NCBI RefSeq assembly: GCF_014267175.1
Contig: NZ_JACMTR010000002.1
Span: 384,001-448,000, forward strand
From: Pseudonocardia sp. C8
GTDB lineage: Bacteria; Actinomycetota; Actinomycetes; Mycobacteriales; Pseudonocardiaceae
DNA length: 64,000 nucleotides
Reading direction: 5' to 3'
Shown here: one piece after another, positions 35,503-43,164 of the stretch
Layout of the letters: each line of letters begins with the position of its first letter
Position numbering within the stretch: the first letter of the stretch is position 1
The notes under the pieces: model-generated
Databases searched by the model: none
Told to the model about the DNA's origin: nothing
The model's input: only the letters and a program-made list of their open reading frames with translations
Position numbers and translations under genes: made by a program

Positions 35503-36732
35503 TCACACCAGCCGCAGGCGACCAGCGAGGCCGTCGAGAGCCGGGTCTCGGTGCGAACGGTTGCCCTTGACCCAGCCGAGGACGAGCTGCCGGCTCAGGG
35601 CGTGGTGCCGGACCTGCTCCGGAGCGACTTGCTCGGCCTGCAACAGCACTGCCAGAGCTTCATCCCGCCGGTTCCGTGCCGTGTACGCGCGAGCCGTCTC
35701 GATGGCGTGGCGAACCTGCCGTTCGACCGGGAGGCCCGAGACGTCGATCGACGGGGCGAGGTCGACCGCTACCTGGACGTCGCCGAGTTCGAGAGCTGTC
35801 GTCATGCGGTGCAAGGACACGTTCGTCGGGCCGAAGGCGGTCCACATCGCATTGGTGTCCCGGCCGACCCGGTGCGCACTGTCCTCCGCCTCCCGGAGGA
35901 ACGTGGTCACTGACGCACGGTCCTCGGCGCGCGCGGCCGCCACCGCCCCGGTGAGGAACAGCGTGCCGTAGACAGCGAGGAACGATTCGTCCGACCGGGT
36001 GCTGAGGTGCGTTTCGAGCACGCCGGCCGCTGTCCGCACCAGGTCGACCCCTGCGGCGAATCGGCCGGTCGAGTGCAGCGCGTACGCGACGGATCGGAAC
36101 AGCGACCCCAGCACCACGGGATTCTCGGACTCCTGCGCAGCGGTCAGACCGCGCTCGGAGGCGATCCAGGCGAGATCGGTCTCTCCGAGCTTGGTGAGGA
36201 CGGAGACCGCGACCTGGTAGGTCAACGCGAGCAGTGCGAGAGCCCGGTGGCGGTCGCCTGGTCCAGCGTTTCGAGTCGCGTTCAGCGCGTCGGACAGCAC
36301 GAGCGGTGTCCGACCGGTGACGTAGCCGTAGCGACTCGCCTGGTAGGCCTCGAAGATCGCAGAGACATCCGCTTCCAGTGAGTTGATCTCGACCGCGTCA
36401 CCGGCGGCCGCGGACGACGCCAGCAGCGGAGTGATCTGCCGATAGTCCATCAGCGCAGCACGGAGCGCCGGGACGGTCTGCACGCCGCTGTCCGCTGTCC
36501 ACTCCAAGAGCGTCGGCTCGCCGACGAGGTCGCTGATGGTGATGTCCAGGGCCTCGGCGACCCGCCGGATAACCGACAGCCGGTCGAGGTCGATGCGTCC
36601 GTTCTCGACCTTGCTGAGCCAGTCCTCGGTCCGGCCGACGAGGCCGGCGAGCACGAGCTGCGACAGTCCACGCCTGCGCCGGTAGAAGGCAATCCGTTCG
36701 CCGATGGTCATCGCCGGTGTCATTCCACGCAT
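35503..36732 (-). CDS. XRE-family regulator with helical-repeat C-terminal domain
   Basis: A 409-residue protein: N-terminal HTH (MTIGERIAFYRRRRGLSQLVLAGLVGRTEDWLSKVENGRIDLDRLSVIRRVAEALD) followed by about 330 residues of Ala-rich helices with TPR-like periodicity. Such proteins are frequent regulators in actinobacterial mobile elements and secondary metabolism. The ATG 36732 has GGGGAGA upstream with a 9-nt gap. It diverges from the excisionase-like gene across a region with two inverted repeats, suggesting a maintenance/excision switch. Confidence 0.88.
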   Translation of the reverse strand: MRGMTPAMTIGERIAFYRRRRGLSQLVLAGLVGRTEDWLSKVENGRIDLDRLSVIRRVAEALDITISDLVGEPTLLEWTADSGVQTVPALRAALMDYRQITPLLASSAAAGDAVEINSLEADVSAIFEAYQASRYGYVTGRTPLVLSDALNATRNAGPGDRHRALALLALTYQVAVSVLTKLGETDLAWIASERGLTAAQESENPVVLGSLFRSVAYALHSTGRFAAGVDLVRTAAGVLETHLSTRSDESFLAVYGTLFLTGAVAAARAEDRASVTTFLREAEDSAHRVGRDTNAMWTAFGPTNVSLHRMTTALELGDVQVAVDLAPSIDVSGLPVERQVRHAIETARAYTARNRRDEALAVLLQAEQVAPEQVRHHALSRQLVLGWVKGNRSHRDPALDGLAGRLRLV

Positions 36733-36766
36733 GACAACCACTCTCCCCGACTGCTCCGTACGTACC

Positions 36767-36837
36767 CCGGAATTTCCTTCCGGGCTCCTCGTCCGGACTG
36801 CACTCAGGCTAGCTGCACTGACCGACAGAGGTCAGTG
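36767..36837. promoter_or_regulatory. Inverted repeats between XRE regulator and excisionase-like gene
   Basis: CCGGAA/TTCCGG with a 5-nt spacer (36767-36783), and CACTGACC/GGTCAGTG with a 6-nt spacer (36816-36837), both perfect. The second ends 19 nt before the excisionase-like ATG and overlaps its ribosome-site region. Likely operators for the divergent XRE protein. Confidence 0.5.
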
Positions 36838-36856
36838 GTTCCGAGGGGAGAGCGGC

Positions 36857-37129
36857 ATGAACATCTCATCTACCAGGGAAGGCGGCGCCGGTCCGGAGGC
36901 GCGCGTTCCGATCTTCTACAGCGTTCCCGAAGCGGCGAAGTTGATCGGGACTTCGTCGGTCACGCTCTACCGCGCAATTCGCGATGGCGAATTCCCGGCC
37001 CTCCGAGTCCGTGGTCGACTGATCATTCCTGCACGAGTGCTGGACGAGATGGTGAGCACCGCTGTCGGCCAGCAGAGCGTCGTCGATGTGGCTGCTTGGG
37101 TGCCGAGCCCGCGTCGGAGTGCGGACTGA
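36857..37129 (+). CDS. Small HTH protein, excisionase-like
   Basis: A 90-residue protein whose core, PIFYSVPEAAKLIGTSSVTLYRAIRDGEFPALRVRGRLIIPARVLDEMV, is a classic helix-turn-helix 17/excisionase-family domain. GAGGGGAG precedes the ATG. In integrative elements such proteins act as Xis or as small regulators. It starts the plus-strand run of element genes and is coupled to the next gene by TGATG. Confidence 0.85.
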   Translation: MNISSTREGGAGPEARVPIFYSVPEAAKLIGTSSVTLYRAIRDGEFPALRVRGRLIIPARVLDEMVSTAVGQQSVVDVAAWVPSPRRSAD

Positions 37130-37395
37130 TGGGCAGCGTCGGGGTGCTGATTCTTGGGGCGGCGCTCGGGGCGTTCATCTGTGCCAAGGCGCGGTCGGCG
37201 GGTGGTGCGGTGGTGTTCTCGCTGCTGGCGTTGGTGTTGTTCCTGACGACGCCGGTTGGGCAGGGGGCGCCGGAGGCGTTCGCCAAGGTCGTGTCGGCGT
37301 TCGACCGGGCGGCCACGCCGGCCCTGAACGGCGAGCAACCGGCCGCGGACTCGGGCGAGGGACTGCGGGCCGAGTCGGGTGGTGGTGACCGGTGA
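37129..37395 (+). CDS. Small membrane protein of the element
   Basis: An 88-residue protein with two hydrophobic helices (VGVLILGAALGAFICAKA and GGAVVFSLLALVLFLTTPVG) and a soluble acidic tail. The start overlaps the upstream stop (TGATG). Small two-helix proteins of this kind are common in actinobacterial conjugative elements; function unknown. Confidence 0.65.
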   Translation: MGSVGVLILGAALGAFICAKARSAGGAVVFSLLALVLFLTTPVGQGAPEAFAKVVSAFDRAATPALNGEQPAADSGEGLRAESGGGDR

Positions 37396-37430
37396 GACCG
37401 GCCGCCGGCGAGGGCTGTGAGGGGTGTGCG

Positions 37431-37682
37431 CTCAAGGCCGCGCAGGGCCAAGACCTGGTTGGTCCCGCCTTCGGCGGGGCGGAGGGCCGTCCGGTCCGAG
37501 TTTGGCCCGGCCTCACTCCCCATCAAGGGCGCTGCGCGTCGCCTTCGGCGACCGGACTTCGTCCGGCCCTTGACGGCGAGCCTCGGAGGCCGTGCGCGCT
37601 GCGCGCGAGGTGGCGGGGCGAGCGCCCGCCACCCGTGGGCCGGACCGGCCGACCCTCCTCTCTATCGATCTCGGAGGCCAGC
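37431..37682 (+). ncRNA. Structured leader, copy 1 of a duplicated element
   Basis: A 252-nt stretch ending at the ATG of the next gene, matched by a second copy at 55795-56050. Stems: CCCGCC/GGCGGG around TTC (37464-37478); long-range TCAAGGGC (37523-37530) with GCCCTTGA (37566-37573), enclosing GTCGCC/GGCGAC (37538-37552) and CCGGAC/GTCCGG (37552-37566); GGTGGCGGG/CCCGCCACC further down; then an AGGCCAGC ribosome-site region. The order of elements is the same in copy 2. Role unknown: structured mRNA leader, small RNA or DNA recognition element. Confidence 0.55.
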
Positions 37683-37919
37683 ATGAACGCAAGCGTGGTG
37701 CAGGACCCGCCGGTGGTGGATCTGGCGGACGACCAGAGTGATCTCGTCGACGTGACGACCCTGGTGTGCCCGGGGTGCCGGGGCCCGGTGGTGGACGTTC
37801 CGCCGTCGGGGTGGCCGGCCCGCGCCGGTGTGGTGCCGGAGTTCTCGCACCCGGACGGGTCGGTGCTGTGCCCGGATGAGCTGGGGCGGGTTCCGGAGCC
37901 GGTCGAGGTGCGGTTGTGA
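37683..37919 (+). CDS. Small protein with zinc-ribbon-like CPGC motif
   Basis: A 78-residue acidic protein with TLVCPGCRGPVVDVP and a later single Cys (GSVLCPDELGRVP). GGAGG precedes the ATG. Its leader is the duplicated structured element. No family recognised; overlaps the next gene by 4 bp. Confidence 0.65.
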   Translation: MNASVVQDPPVVDLADDQSDLVDVTTLVCPGCRGPVVDVPPSGWPARAGVVPEFSHPDGSVLCPDELGRVPEPVEVRL

Positions 37920-38305
37920 CCCGGCGGACGGCGGTGGAGTGGAGGGTTCCGGACCGGCGCCCGCAGGCCACCGAGCTGGATGCGCGGCTGTTGGAGCCGA
38001 CCGGGCGGACGGGCCGGTTACAGGTGCTGGTGGATCACGACTCCCCGGCGGCCGGGCGCTGCCCCGGCTGCGGGTGGGTGTCGACGTCACGCCGGGGGGA
38101 CTGCCCGTCGCGGGTGATCGCCCTGTCCCTGTTGGAGCGCAAGCCGTTGCCGGCGTGGCTGGCGCACCTGGTCGGGGTGGTGCCGGGGGCGCGGGTCAAG
38201 CGCGACAGCGCCGTGGATCGGCGGGCCGAGCGTGAGGCGCTGGACGGGTGGCCGGGGTTGTTCGAGGCCCCGGTGCGGGTCCCGGAGCCGCGGAGGCCGC
38301 GATGA
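37916..38305 (+). CDS. Hypothetical element protein with CPGC motif
   Basis: A 129-residue basic protein. GRCPGCGWVSTSRRGDCPSRVIALSLLE suggests a small metal site; the rest is Arg-rich. GTG start overlapping the upstream stop. Unrecognised; its place in an overlapping run supports it being real. Confidence 0.65.
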   Translation: MTRRTAVEWRVPDRRPQATELDARLLEPTGRTGRLQVLVDHDSPAAGRCPGCGWVSTSRRGDCPSRVIALSLLERKPLPAWLAHLVGVVPGARVKRDSAVDRRAEREALDGWPGLFEAPVRVPEPRRPR

Positions 38306-38418
38306 GCAGCAAGAACAGCGGGAGCAGCAGCGGGATGGTGCGGCCCGGCGACGGGATCTTGGCGGACACACGACGCCGGGCCGCTCTCCCCACCAACAAG
38401 CATGTGGAGGCAGGAGAG

Positions 38419-38901
38419 ATGACGAGGATAGAGCGCCGGCCGCGGGTCGGCGAGGGTCGGGGCTGGCGCGCCGACGCGGCGTGCCGGGGCACCGACCCGG
38501 AGACGTTCTTCCCGGTCGCCGAGGCCGGTCCGGCCCGGGAGCGGGCCGAGGCGGCGGCGAAGGCGGTGTGCGCGGGCTGCCCGGTGCGAGCCGAGTGTCT
38601 GGCCTGGGCCCTGGAGTCGTTGCCGTTCGGGGTGGCCGGCGGGATGGGCGAGGACGAGCGGGCTGCCCTGCGGCGCCGTCCGCGGGGCGGGCACCGGCCG
38701 AGGCCGATGACCCCGGCGCCGGCTCGACGTGGGAGCGGGCCGGTGTCGCCGGCCCGCGACGCCGGCTACGCCGCGCTGGCAGCGGGTCGAGACCGGACGA
38801 CGATCGCCGCCGAGTGCGGGGTGACCCGGCGGACGGTGGACCGCTGGGCCGCCGACCTGCGCGCCGCCCAGATGCACGCGCCGGTCGGGGGTGCGCGATG
38901 A
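38419..38901 (+). CDS. WhiB-like regulator with C-terminal HTH extension
   Basis: A 160-residue WhiB-like protein. Four cysteines expected to ligate a [4Fe-4S] cluster are in AACRG, VCAGC and AEC, followed by FGVAGGMGEDERAALRR, the family's G-rich turn and basic tail. After residue about 110 there is an extra helix-turn-helix-like segment (LAAGRDRTTIAAECGVTRRTVDRWAADL), unusual for the family. The ATG 38419 sits just after GGAGGCAGGAGAG; an in-frame ATG at 38302 that overlaps the upstream stop and has its own GGAGG is also possible. Confidence 0.85.
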   Translation: MTRIERRPRVGEGRGWRADAACRGTDPETFFPVAEAGPARERAEAAAKAVCAGCPVRAECLAWALESLPFGVAGGMGEDERAALRRRPRGGHRPRPMTPAPARRGSGPVSPARDAGYAALAAGRDRTTIAAECGVTRRTVDRWAADLRAAQMHAPVGGAR

Positions 38902-39455
38902 ACCGCAGCGAGCAGGACGAGCGTGAGCGGTTGTTCGCGGCGCAGGTGCGTGCCCTGGTGTGGTCCGGTGCGGTGGAGGCGTTCGGCGCGGTCCGCCACG
39001 AGGACCCGATCGAGGGCTATCAGGTCCTGACCCGCTCGCGCCTGGATAACCCGCTCGCCGGAGTGACGGCGGCGCTGGTGGCCCGCAACGCCGCGGCCCG
39101 CCAGCTCGCAGAGTTCGCGGAGTCAGCGCGTGCGGCGGGTCGGTCGTGGGACGAGATCGGCGCCGCCCTCGGCCTGGACAGCGCGGGCGACGGCGGGGGC
39201 CGGTCACGGGCCGAGCTGGCGTTCGAGTGGCTCGTGGAGGGCCGCGAACCCCAGCCGGAGCCGGATCGGTGGCCCTCGTTCCGGGCGCCGACGACGTCGT
39301 GGCGGTGCGCCACCTGTGGGCAGCGGGTGACCGACCGGGGCCCGTACGAGTCACACCCCGACGACAACGAGGACGGCCACGCCGAGGCGTGCGCCCGCCA
39401 CCGCGCCGACGTCAGAGCGTGGGTGCGCCGGACCGGATGGGAGGACGATCAGTGA
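38898..39455 (+). CDS. Hypothetical element protein with HTH and zinc-binding tail
   Basis: A 185-residue protein. A middle segment, SARAAGRSWDEIGAALGLD, resembles an HTH; the C-terminus, WRCATCGQRVTDRGPYESHPDDNEDGHAEACARH, has Cys/His spaced for zinc. It overlaps both neighbours by 4 bp (ATGA, GTGA) and immediately precedes the coupling protein. Function unknown. Confidence 0.7.
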   Translation: MNRSEQDERERLFAAQVRALVWSGAVEAFGAVRHEDPIEGYQVLTRSRLDNPLAGVTAALVARNAAARQLAEFAESARAAGRSWDEIGAALGLDSAGDGGGRSRAELAFEWLVEGREPQPEPDRWPSFRAPTTSWRCATCGQRVTDRGPYESHPDDNEDGHAEACARHRADVRAWVRRTGWEDDQ

Positions 39456-41347
39456 TCACCGTGTTGGCTTCTCTGGGTGCCACGCTGGTGGTGCTGCTGG
39501 TGTTCGCCGCCGGCGCCGCGCTGGCCTGGGGGCGCGGGGCCCGTTTCCTCGCGGTCGGGCTCGGGGTGATTGCGGTGTTGCCGGCGGCGACGTTGCTGCA
39601 GGCGTTGTCGTGGCCGGCGTTCGCCCTCGCCGCGCTGATCGTGGTGGCGGTGGTGTGGCACCGGTGGTCGCGGTCGTCGGCGACGGTGCACCGGTGGGCG
39701 GCCCGTAGCCGTCGCAAGGTCGGCGTTGCCTCGTCGCTGGACATCGTCCGCCACGCCGGCACCCTCGCGGTCCGCCGCAAGGCCACGACGGTGCGTCCGT
39801 CGCTGGCTGCGCTGTCGCGGTGGGAGCGTCTGCGGTTGCCGACCGCGGCGGCGGGTACGGAGTTGTGCCGGACCGGTGGGTTGCGGGTGTGGTCCTCCAC
39901 CGAGGACGTCGTGATCGTGGTCGGCGGGCCGCGGACCGGCAAGACCGGCTGGCTGGCCGGCCGGGTCCTGGACGCGCCGGGCGCGGCGCTGGTGACCTCG
40001 ACCCGTACCGATCTCGTGGAGCTGTGCGGGCCGTTGCGGGCCGGGCGGGGCTCGGTGTTCGTGTTCAACCCCGCCGGCCTGGGTGGGCGGGCGTCGTCGA
40101 TCACCTTCGACCCGCTGACTGGCTGCACGGATGCGGTGACCGCGACCGAGCGGGCCACGGACATGATCGCCGCTGTCTCGCGCGGTTCGGGTGGGGATCG
40201 GGCGTTCTGGGACGGTCAGGCCCGTCGTGTGCTGGCCGCGTTGCTGCACGCTGCGGCCCTCGGCGACAAGCGGATGCCGGACGTGCTGGGCTGGGTGGCT
40301 GACCCGGATCTGGCCGGCCGGGAGGTTCCGGCTCTGCTCCGTAGGTCGGGGGTGGAGGCGTTCGAGCAGGACGCGATGCAGTTCATCACCACCAACGACC
40401 GCACCCGCTCGTCGATCACCTCGTCGGTGATGCCCGCGCTCGGGTGGCTGACCCACCCGGCCGCCGCCGCGGCCGCGGAGCCCGGCCAGGGCTTCGACGT
40501 CGCCCGCCTGCTCGACCAGCGGGCCACGGTGTTCCTGCTCGGCGCCGAGGAGGCCCAAACCGCACCGCTGGTGTGCGCGCTGACCGGCCACATCGCCCGT
40601 GAGGCCCGCCGGCTGGCCGCGTACCAGCCCAAGGGTCGTCTGGATCCGCCGCTGGGGTTGTTCCTTGACGAGGCCGCTCTCATCTCACCCGTGCCGCTCG
40701 AGAGCTGGACGGCGGACATGGGTGGTCGGGGTGTGAACATCGTCGCGGCGTTCCAGTCCCGCGCCCAGATCCTGGGGCGGTGGGGTGAGCACGGGGCGGC
40801 GACGATCCTGAACAACACCGCCGCCCTGATGATCTTCGGTGGGACCCGCGACAAGGCGGACCTGGAGTTCTGGTCCACCCTGGCCGGGGAGCGGGACGAG
40901 CGGATCACCACCACCGACACGAACGGCAAGGTGGCCTCTCGCACTGTGCGCAAGGTTCCCGTTCTGGCTCCGGCGCAGATCGCGAACCTGCCCGCCGGGC
41001 GGGTCGTGGTGATCCGCCGCGGGATCGCGCCGGTGATCGGCCGCACCCGCATGGCGTGGCGGCGGCGCGACGTGCGCCGCCGGGTGCGACTGCTCGCGCG
41101 GATCGAGGCCGAAACCCGGTGGCGTCGGCGCGTGGATCGGTGGGCGACCTGGCGCGACCACCAGATCGAATGGGTCCTGGTCGTGTTGGCGCGGCGGTGG
41201 CCGGCCCGGTTCGCCGAACCCGCCCGGCGAGCCGCGGAGGCCAACGCGATGTTCGCCGAGCTGCGCCGTATCCACACCAGCACCGACCCCACGGTGGCCG
41301 CGCTACCGGCCGGCCGGGACGACGTCGCGGGTGGTGAGCCGCGGTGA
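39452..41347 (+). CDS. VirD4/TraD-like type IV coupling protein
   Basis: A 631-residue protein. Two to three N-terminal membrane helices (residues about 1-70) are followed by a cytoplasmic ATPase: Walker A VVGGPRTGKT (to residue 165), Walker B GLFLDEAAL, and AAFQSRAQILGRWGEHGAATILNNTAALMIFGGTRD typical of TraG/VirD4 C-termini. It should bring the relaxase-DNA complex to a secretion channel. GGAGG lies 7 nt before the GTG start. It is coupled to the preceding and following genes. Confidence 0.9.
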   Translation: MITVLASLGATLVVLLVFAAGAALAWGRGARFLAVGLGVIAVLPAATLLQALSWPAFALAALIVVAVVWHRWSRSSATVHRWAARSRRKVGVASSLDIVRHAGTLAVRRKATTVRPSLAALSRWERLRLPTAAAGTELCRTGGLRVWSSTEDVVIVVGGPRTGKTGWLAGRVLDAPGAALVTSTRTDLVELCGPLRAGRGSVFVFNPAGLGGRASSITFDPLTGCTDAVTATERATDMIAAVSRGSGGDRAFWDGQARRVLAALLHAAALGDKRMPDVLGWVADPDLAGREVPALLRRSGVEAFEQDAMQFITTNDRTRSSITSSVMPALGWLTHPAAAAAAEPGQGFDVARLLDQRATVFLLGAEEAQTAPLVCALTGHIAREARRLAAYQPKGRLDPPLGLFLDEAALISPVPLESWTADMGGRGVNIVAAFQSRAQILGRWGEHGAATILNNTAALMIFGGTRDKADLEFWSTLAGERDERITTTDTNGKVASRTVRKVPVLAPAQIANLPAGRVVVIRRGIAPVIGRTRMAWRRRDVRRRVRLLARIEAETRWRRRVDRWATWRDHQIEWVLVVLARRWPARFAEPARRAAEANAMFAELRRIHTSTDPTVAALPAGRDDVAGGEPR

Positions 41348-41988
41348 CCGGCCCTATGCACCCGGAACCGCCGGAGGCGACGGATCGGTCGGTGTTGGCG
41401 GGACTGGCCCGTGAACTCGACGCCCTGCGCCGTGCGGTGGCCGAGCTGGAACCGGTCCCCGGGCAGGTCGAGGCGCTGGCGAAGCTGGTCGGCGAACTCT
41501 CCCAGGCCCTGGCTGCGGTGACCGCGCGCCGGCGGATCCCGGCAGCACCGTCCTGGCTACTGGCCCCCACCGACCCCGACCACGTCGCGCGGCTGCTCGA
41601 CGAGCTGTGCGCCTGGCTGGAGACGGTTTTCCTCCGGTATCCGGACGGGGCGCAGGTGCTGCCCGAGTGCTGGCTGTGGCACCCCGAGGTCGTCGAGGAA
41701 CTCCTGTGGCTGATGCACGCCTGGTGCGCCGCCTACCAAGGCCCCGGCGCCTCGGTCGGAGCAGCAGGCGACTGGCACGACCGCCAACGCCCCGGCGTCG
41801 TCGCCCGGGTCAAGAAGCAGGCCGGCGGCTGCTCATCCGAGCGACACCAGACCCGCCCGGGCTGGAGCAGCGCCCCGAGCGGCCCGATCGAGGTGCCCGG
41901 CCGGGGCGCGGTCGAGGCGATCACCCAGTGGTGGGCCCACGACCGCGACGCCGCCGCGCCCGAGCCGGTCGGAGGTGGCCGGCGATGA
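41344..41988 (+). CDS. Hypothetical element protein with N-terminal coiled coil
   Basis: A 214-residue protein. The N-terminus (LARELDALRRAVAELEPVPGQVEALAKLVGELSQAL) is a predicted coiled coil; the middle (WLETVFLRYPDGAQVLPECWLWHPEVVEELLWLMHAWCAAYQGPGAS) is Trp-rich and helical. It resembles proteins often found between coupling-protein and DUF2637 genes in actinobacterial elements. No function known. Confidence 0.7.
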   Translation: MTGPMHPEPPEATDRSVLAGLARELDALRRAVAELEPVPGQVEALAKLVGELSQALAAVTARRRIPAAPSWLLAPTDPDHVARLLDELCAWLETVFLRYPDGAQVLPECWLWHPEVVEELLWLMHAWCAAYQGPGASVGAAGDWHDRQRPGVVARVKKQAGGCSSERHQTRPGWSSAPSGPIEVPGRGAVEAITQWWAHDRDAAAPEPVGGGRR

Positions 41989-42941
41989 GCACCGGGCAGA
42001 CGACGAACCTGTGGGGCAGCGACGCCCCCGTGACCGAGCCCGCGACGGCGCGGTCGGGGCGGTGGTCGCGGGCCGGGCTGTGGCTACCCGGCCTGGCGGT
42101 GGCAGTCGGTGCCGCGGTCGCGACCGCCCACGGCCTCTACGAGGTCGCCGTGGCTGCGCGGGTCCCGGCCGGGATCGCGTGGCTGTACCCGTTGATCACC
42201 GATGGGCTCGCGCTGGTCGCCTACACCGCCACAGCGCGGCTGTCCGGTCGGGCGGCGCGCTACGCGTGGGCGGTTGTGATCGTCGCCGCCGGGCTGTCGG
42301 GGGTCGCACAGGCGGTGTTCCTAGCCGGGCCGGCGCCGGTGCCGGGTGCGCCAGCGGTAGAGGCGGCGGCGATGCTGCGGTTCGGGGTCGGCGCGTGGCC
42401 CGCGATCGCTGCCGCGGTCGTGGCGCACCTGCTCTACCTACTCGCCGCCGACGATCACGCCCGCCGCACCACCACGCCCAGCTCCACGGTCGCCACGCCG
42501 GCCTCCTCCGGTGGTCTGGTGCCGGCCGTGGCAGAGGTGGCGCTGCGCAGTCGTGAGCCGGTGGTGTCGGGCCGGGCGGGCTGGGACACGGGACAGCCTG
42601 ACCGTCCCGCCCTGGACACGCCGGGTGTCCCAGCGCTGTCCCGCCCGGTGTCCCACCCCGGGCCGTCCCAGCGTCCCGAGCTGTCCCAGCCGGTGCCGGA
42701 CGGCGGCGGGGTGGGGGAGGCCGGGGCGGTCGCCCCGGCTCAGGACCGCGCCCGCGACACCGCCCGCGCCCACCAGCAGCGCCACGGGGACCTACCCACC
42801 GTGCGCGAGCTACAGGACCTCGCCGACGTCGGCCGGGGAACCGCAGCACGGGCTCTCCAGCAGCTCCGCGAACAGCCCCAGCAGGCCACCACCGGCCTGC
42901 ACCTCGTCACCACCGAGCAGACCACCAGGACCCAGACATGA
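41985..42941 (+). CDS. DUF2637 membrane protein with C-terminal HTH-like region
   Basis: A 318-residue protein. Four hydrophobic helices in residues about 28-155 (LPGLAVAVGAAVATAHGLYEVAVAARV, PLITDGLALVAYTATARL, YAWAVVIVAAGLSGVAQAV, AWPAIAAAVVAHLLYLLA) fit DUF2637. The tail ends in a winged-helix-like DLPTVRELQDLADVGRGTAARALQQLREQ. Such proteins accompany transfer genes in Streptomyces and relatives. ATGA overlap with the previous gene. Confidence 0.8.
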   Translation: MSTGQTTNLWGSDAPVTEPATARSGRWSRAGLWLPGLAVAVGAAVATAHGLYEVAVAARVPAGIAWLYPLITDGLALVAYTATARLSGRAARYAWAVVIVAAGLSGVAQAVFLAGPAPVPGAPAVEAAAMLRFGVGAWPAIAAAVVAHLLYLLAADDHARRTTTPSSTVATPASSGGLVPAVAEVALRSREPVVSGRAGWDTGQPDRPALDTPGVPALSRPVSHPGPSQRPELSQPVPDGGGVGEAGAVAPAQDRARDTARAHQQRHGDLPTVRELQDLADVGRGTAARALQQLREQPQQATTGLHLVTTEQTTRTQT

Positions 42942-43088
42942 CCACCAGCAGCGAGACCACCCAGCAGACCAGCACCACGAGGACCGCGACCGAGCACATC
43001 ACCAGCAGCGAGAGCGACTACACCGAACAGACCAAGAGCACCCCAAGATCCAAGGCCTCACACCGAGGCATCACGATCCGAGGGGGCG

Positions 43089-43157
43089 GGCCGGCCTCCG
43101 GCCGGCCACGCCGAACCGCCCGCGTTGTCGATCTTGACGGGGCCGGTCGGAAGATCG
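43089..43157. other. Hairpins before the relaxase gene, candidate oriT
   Basis: GGCCGGCC (43089-43096), TCC, GGCCGGCC (43100-43107) is a perfect 8-bp hairpin. CGATCTT (43129-43135) and AAGATCG (43151-43157) form a 7-bp hairpin with a 15-nt loop. Both lie within 80 bp of the relaxase start, where MobF elements usually carry oriT. No nic consensus was recognised. Confidence 0.4.
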
Positions 43158-43164
43158 TTTCGGG

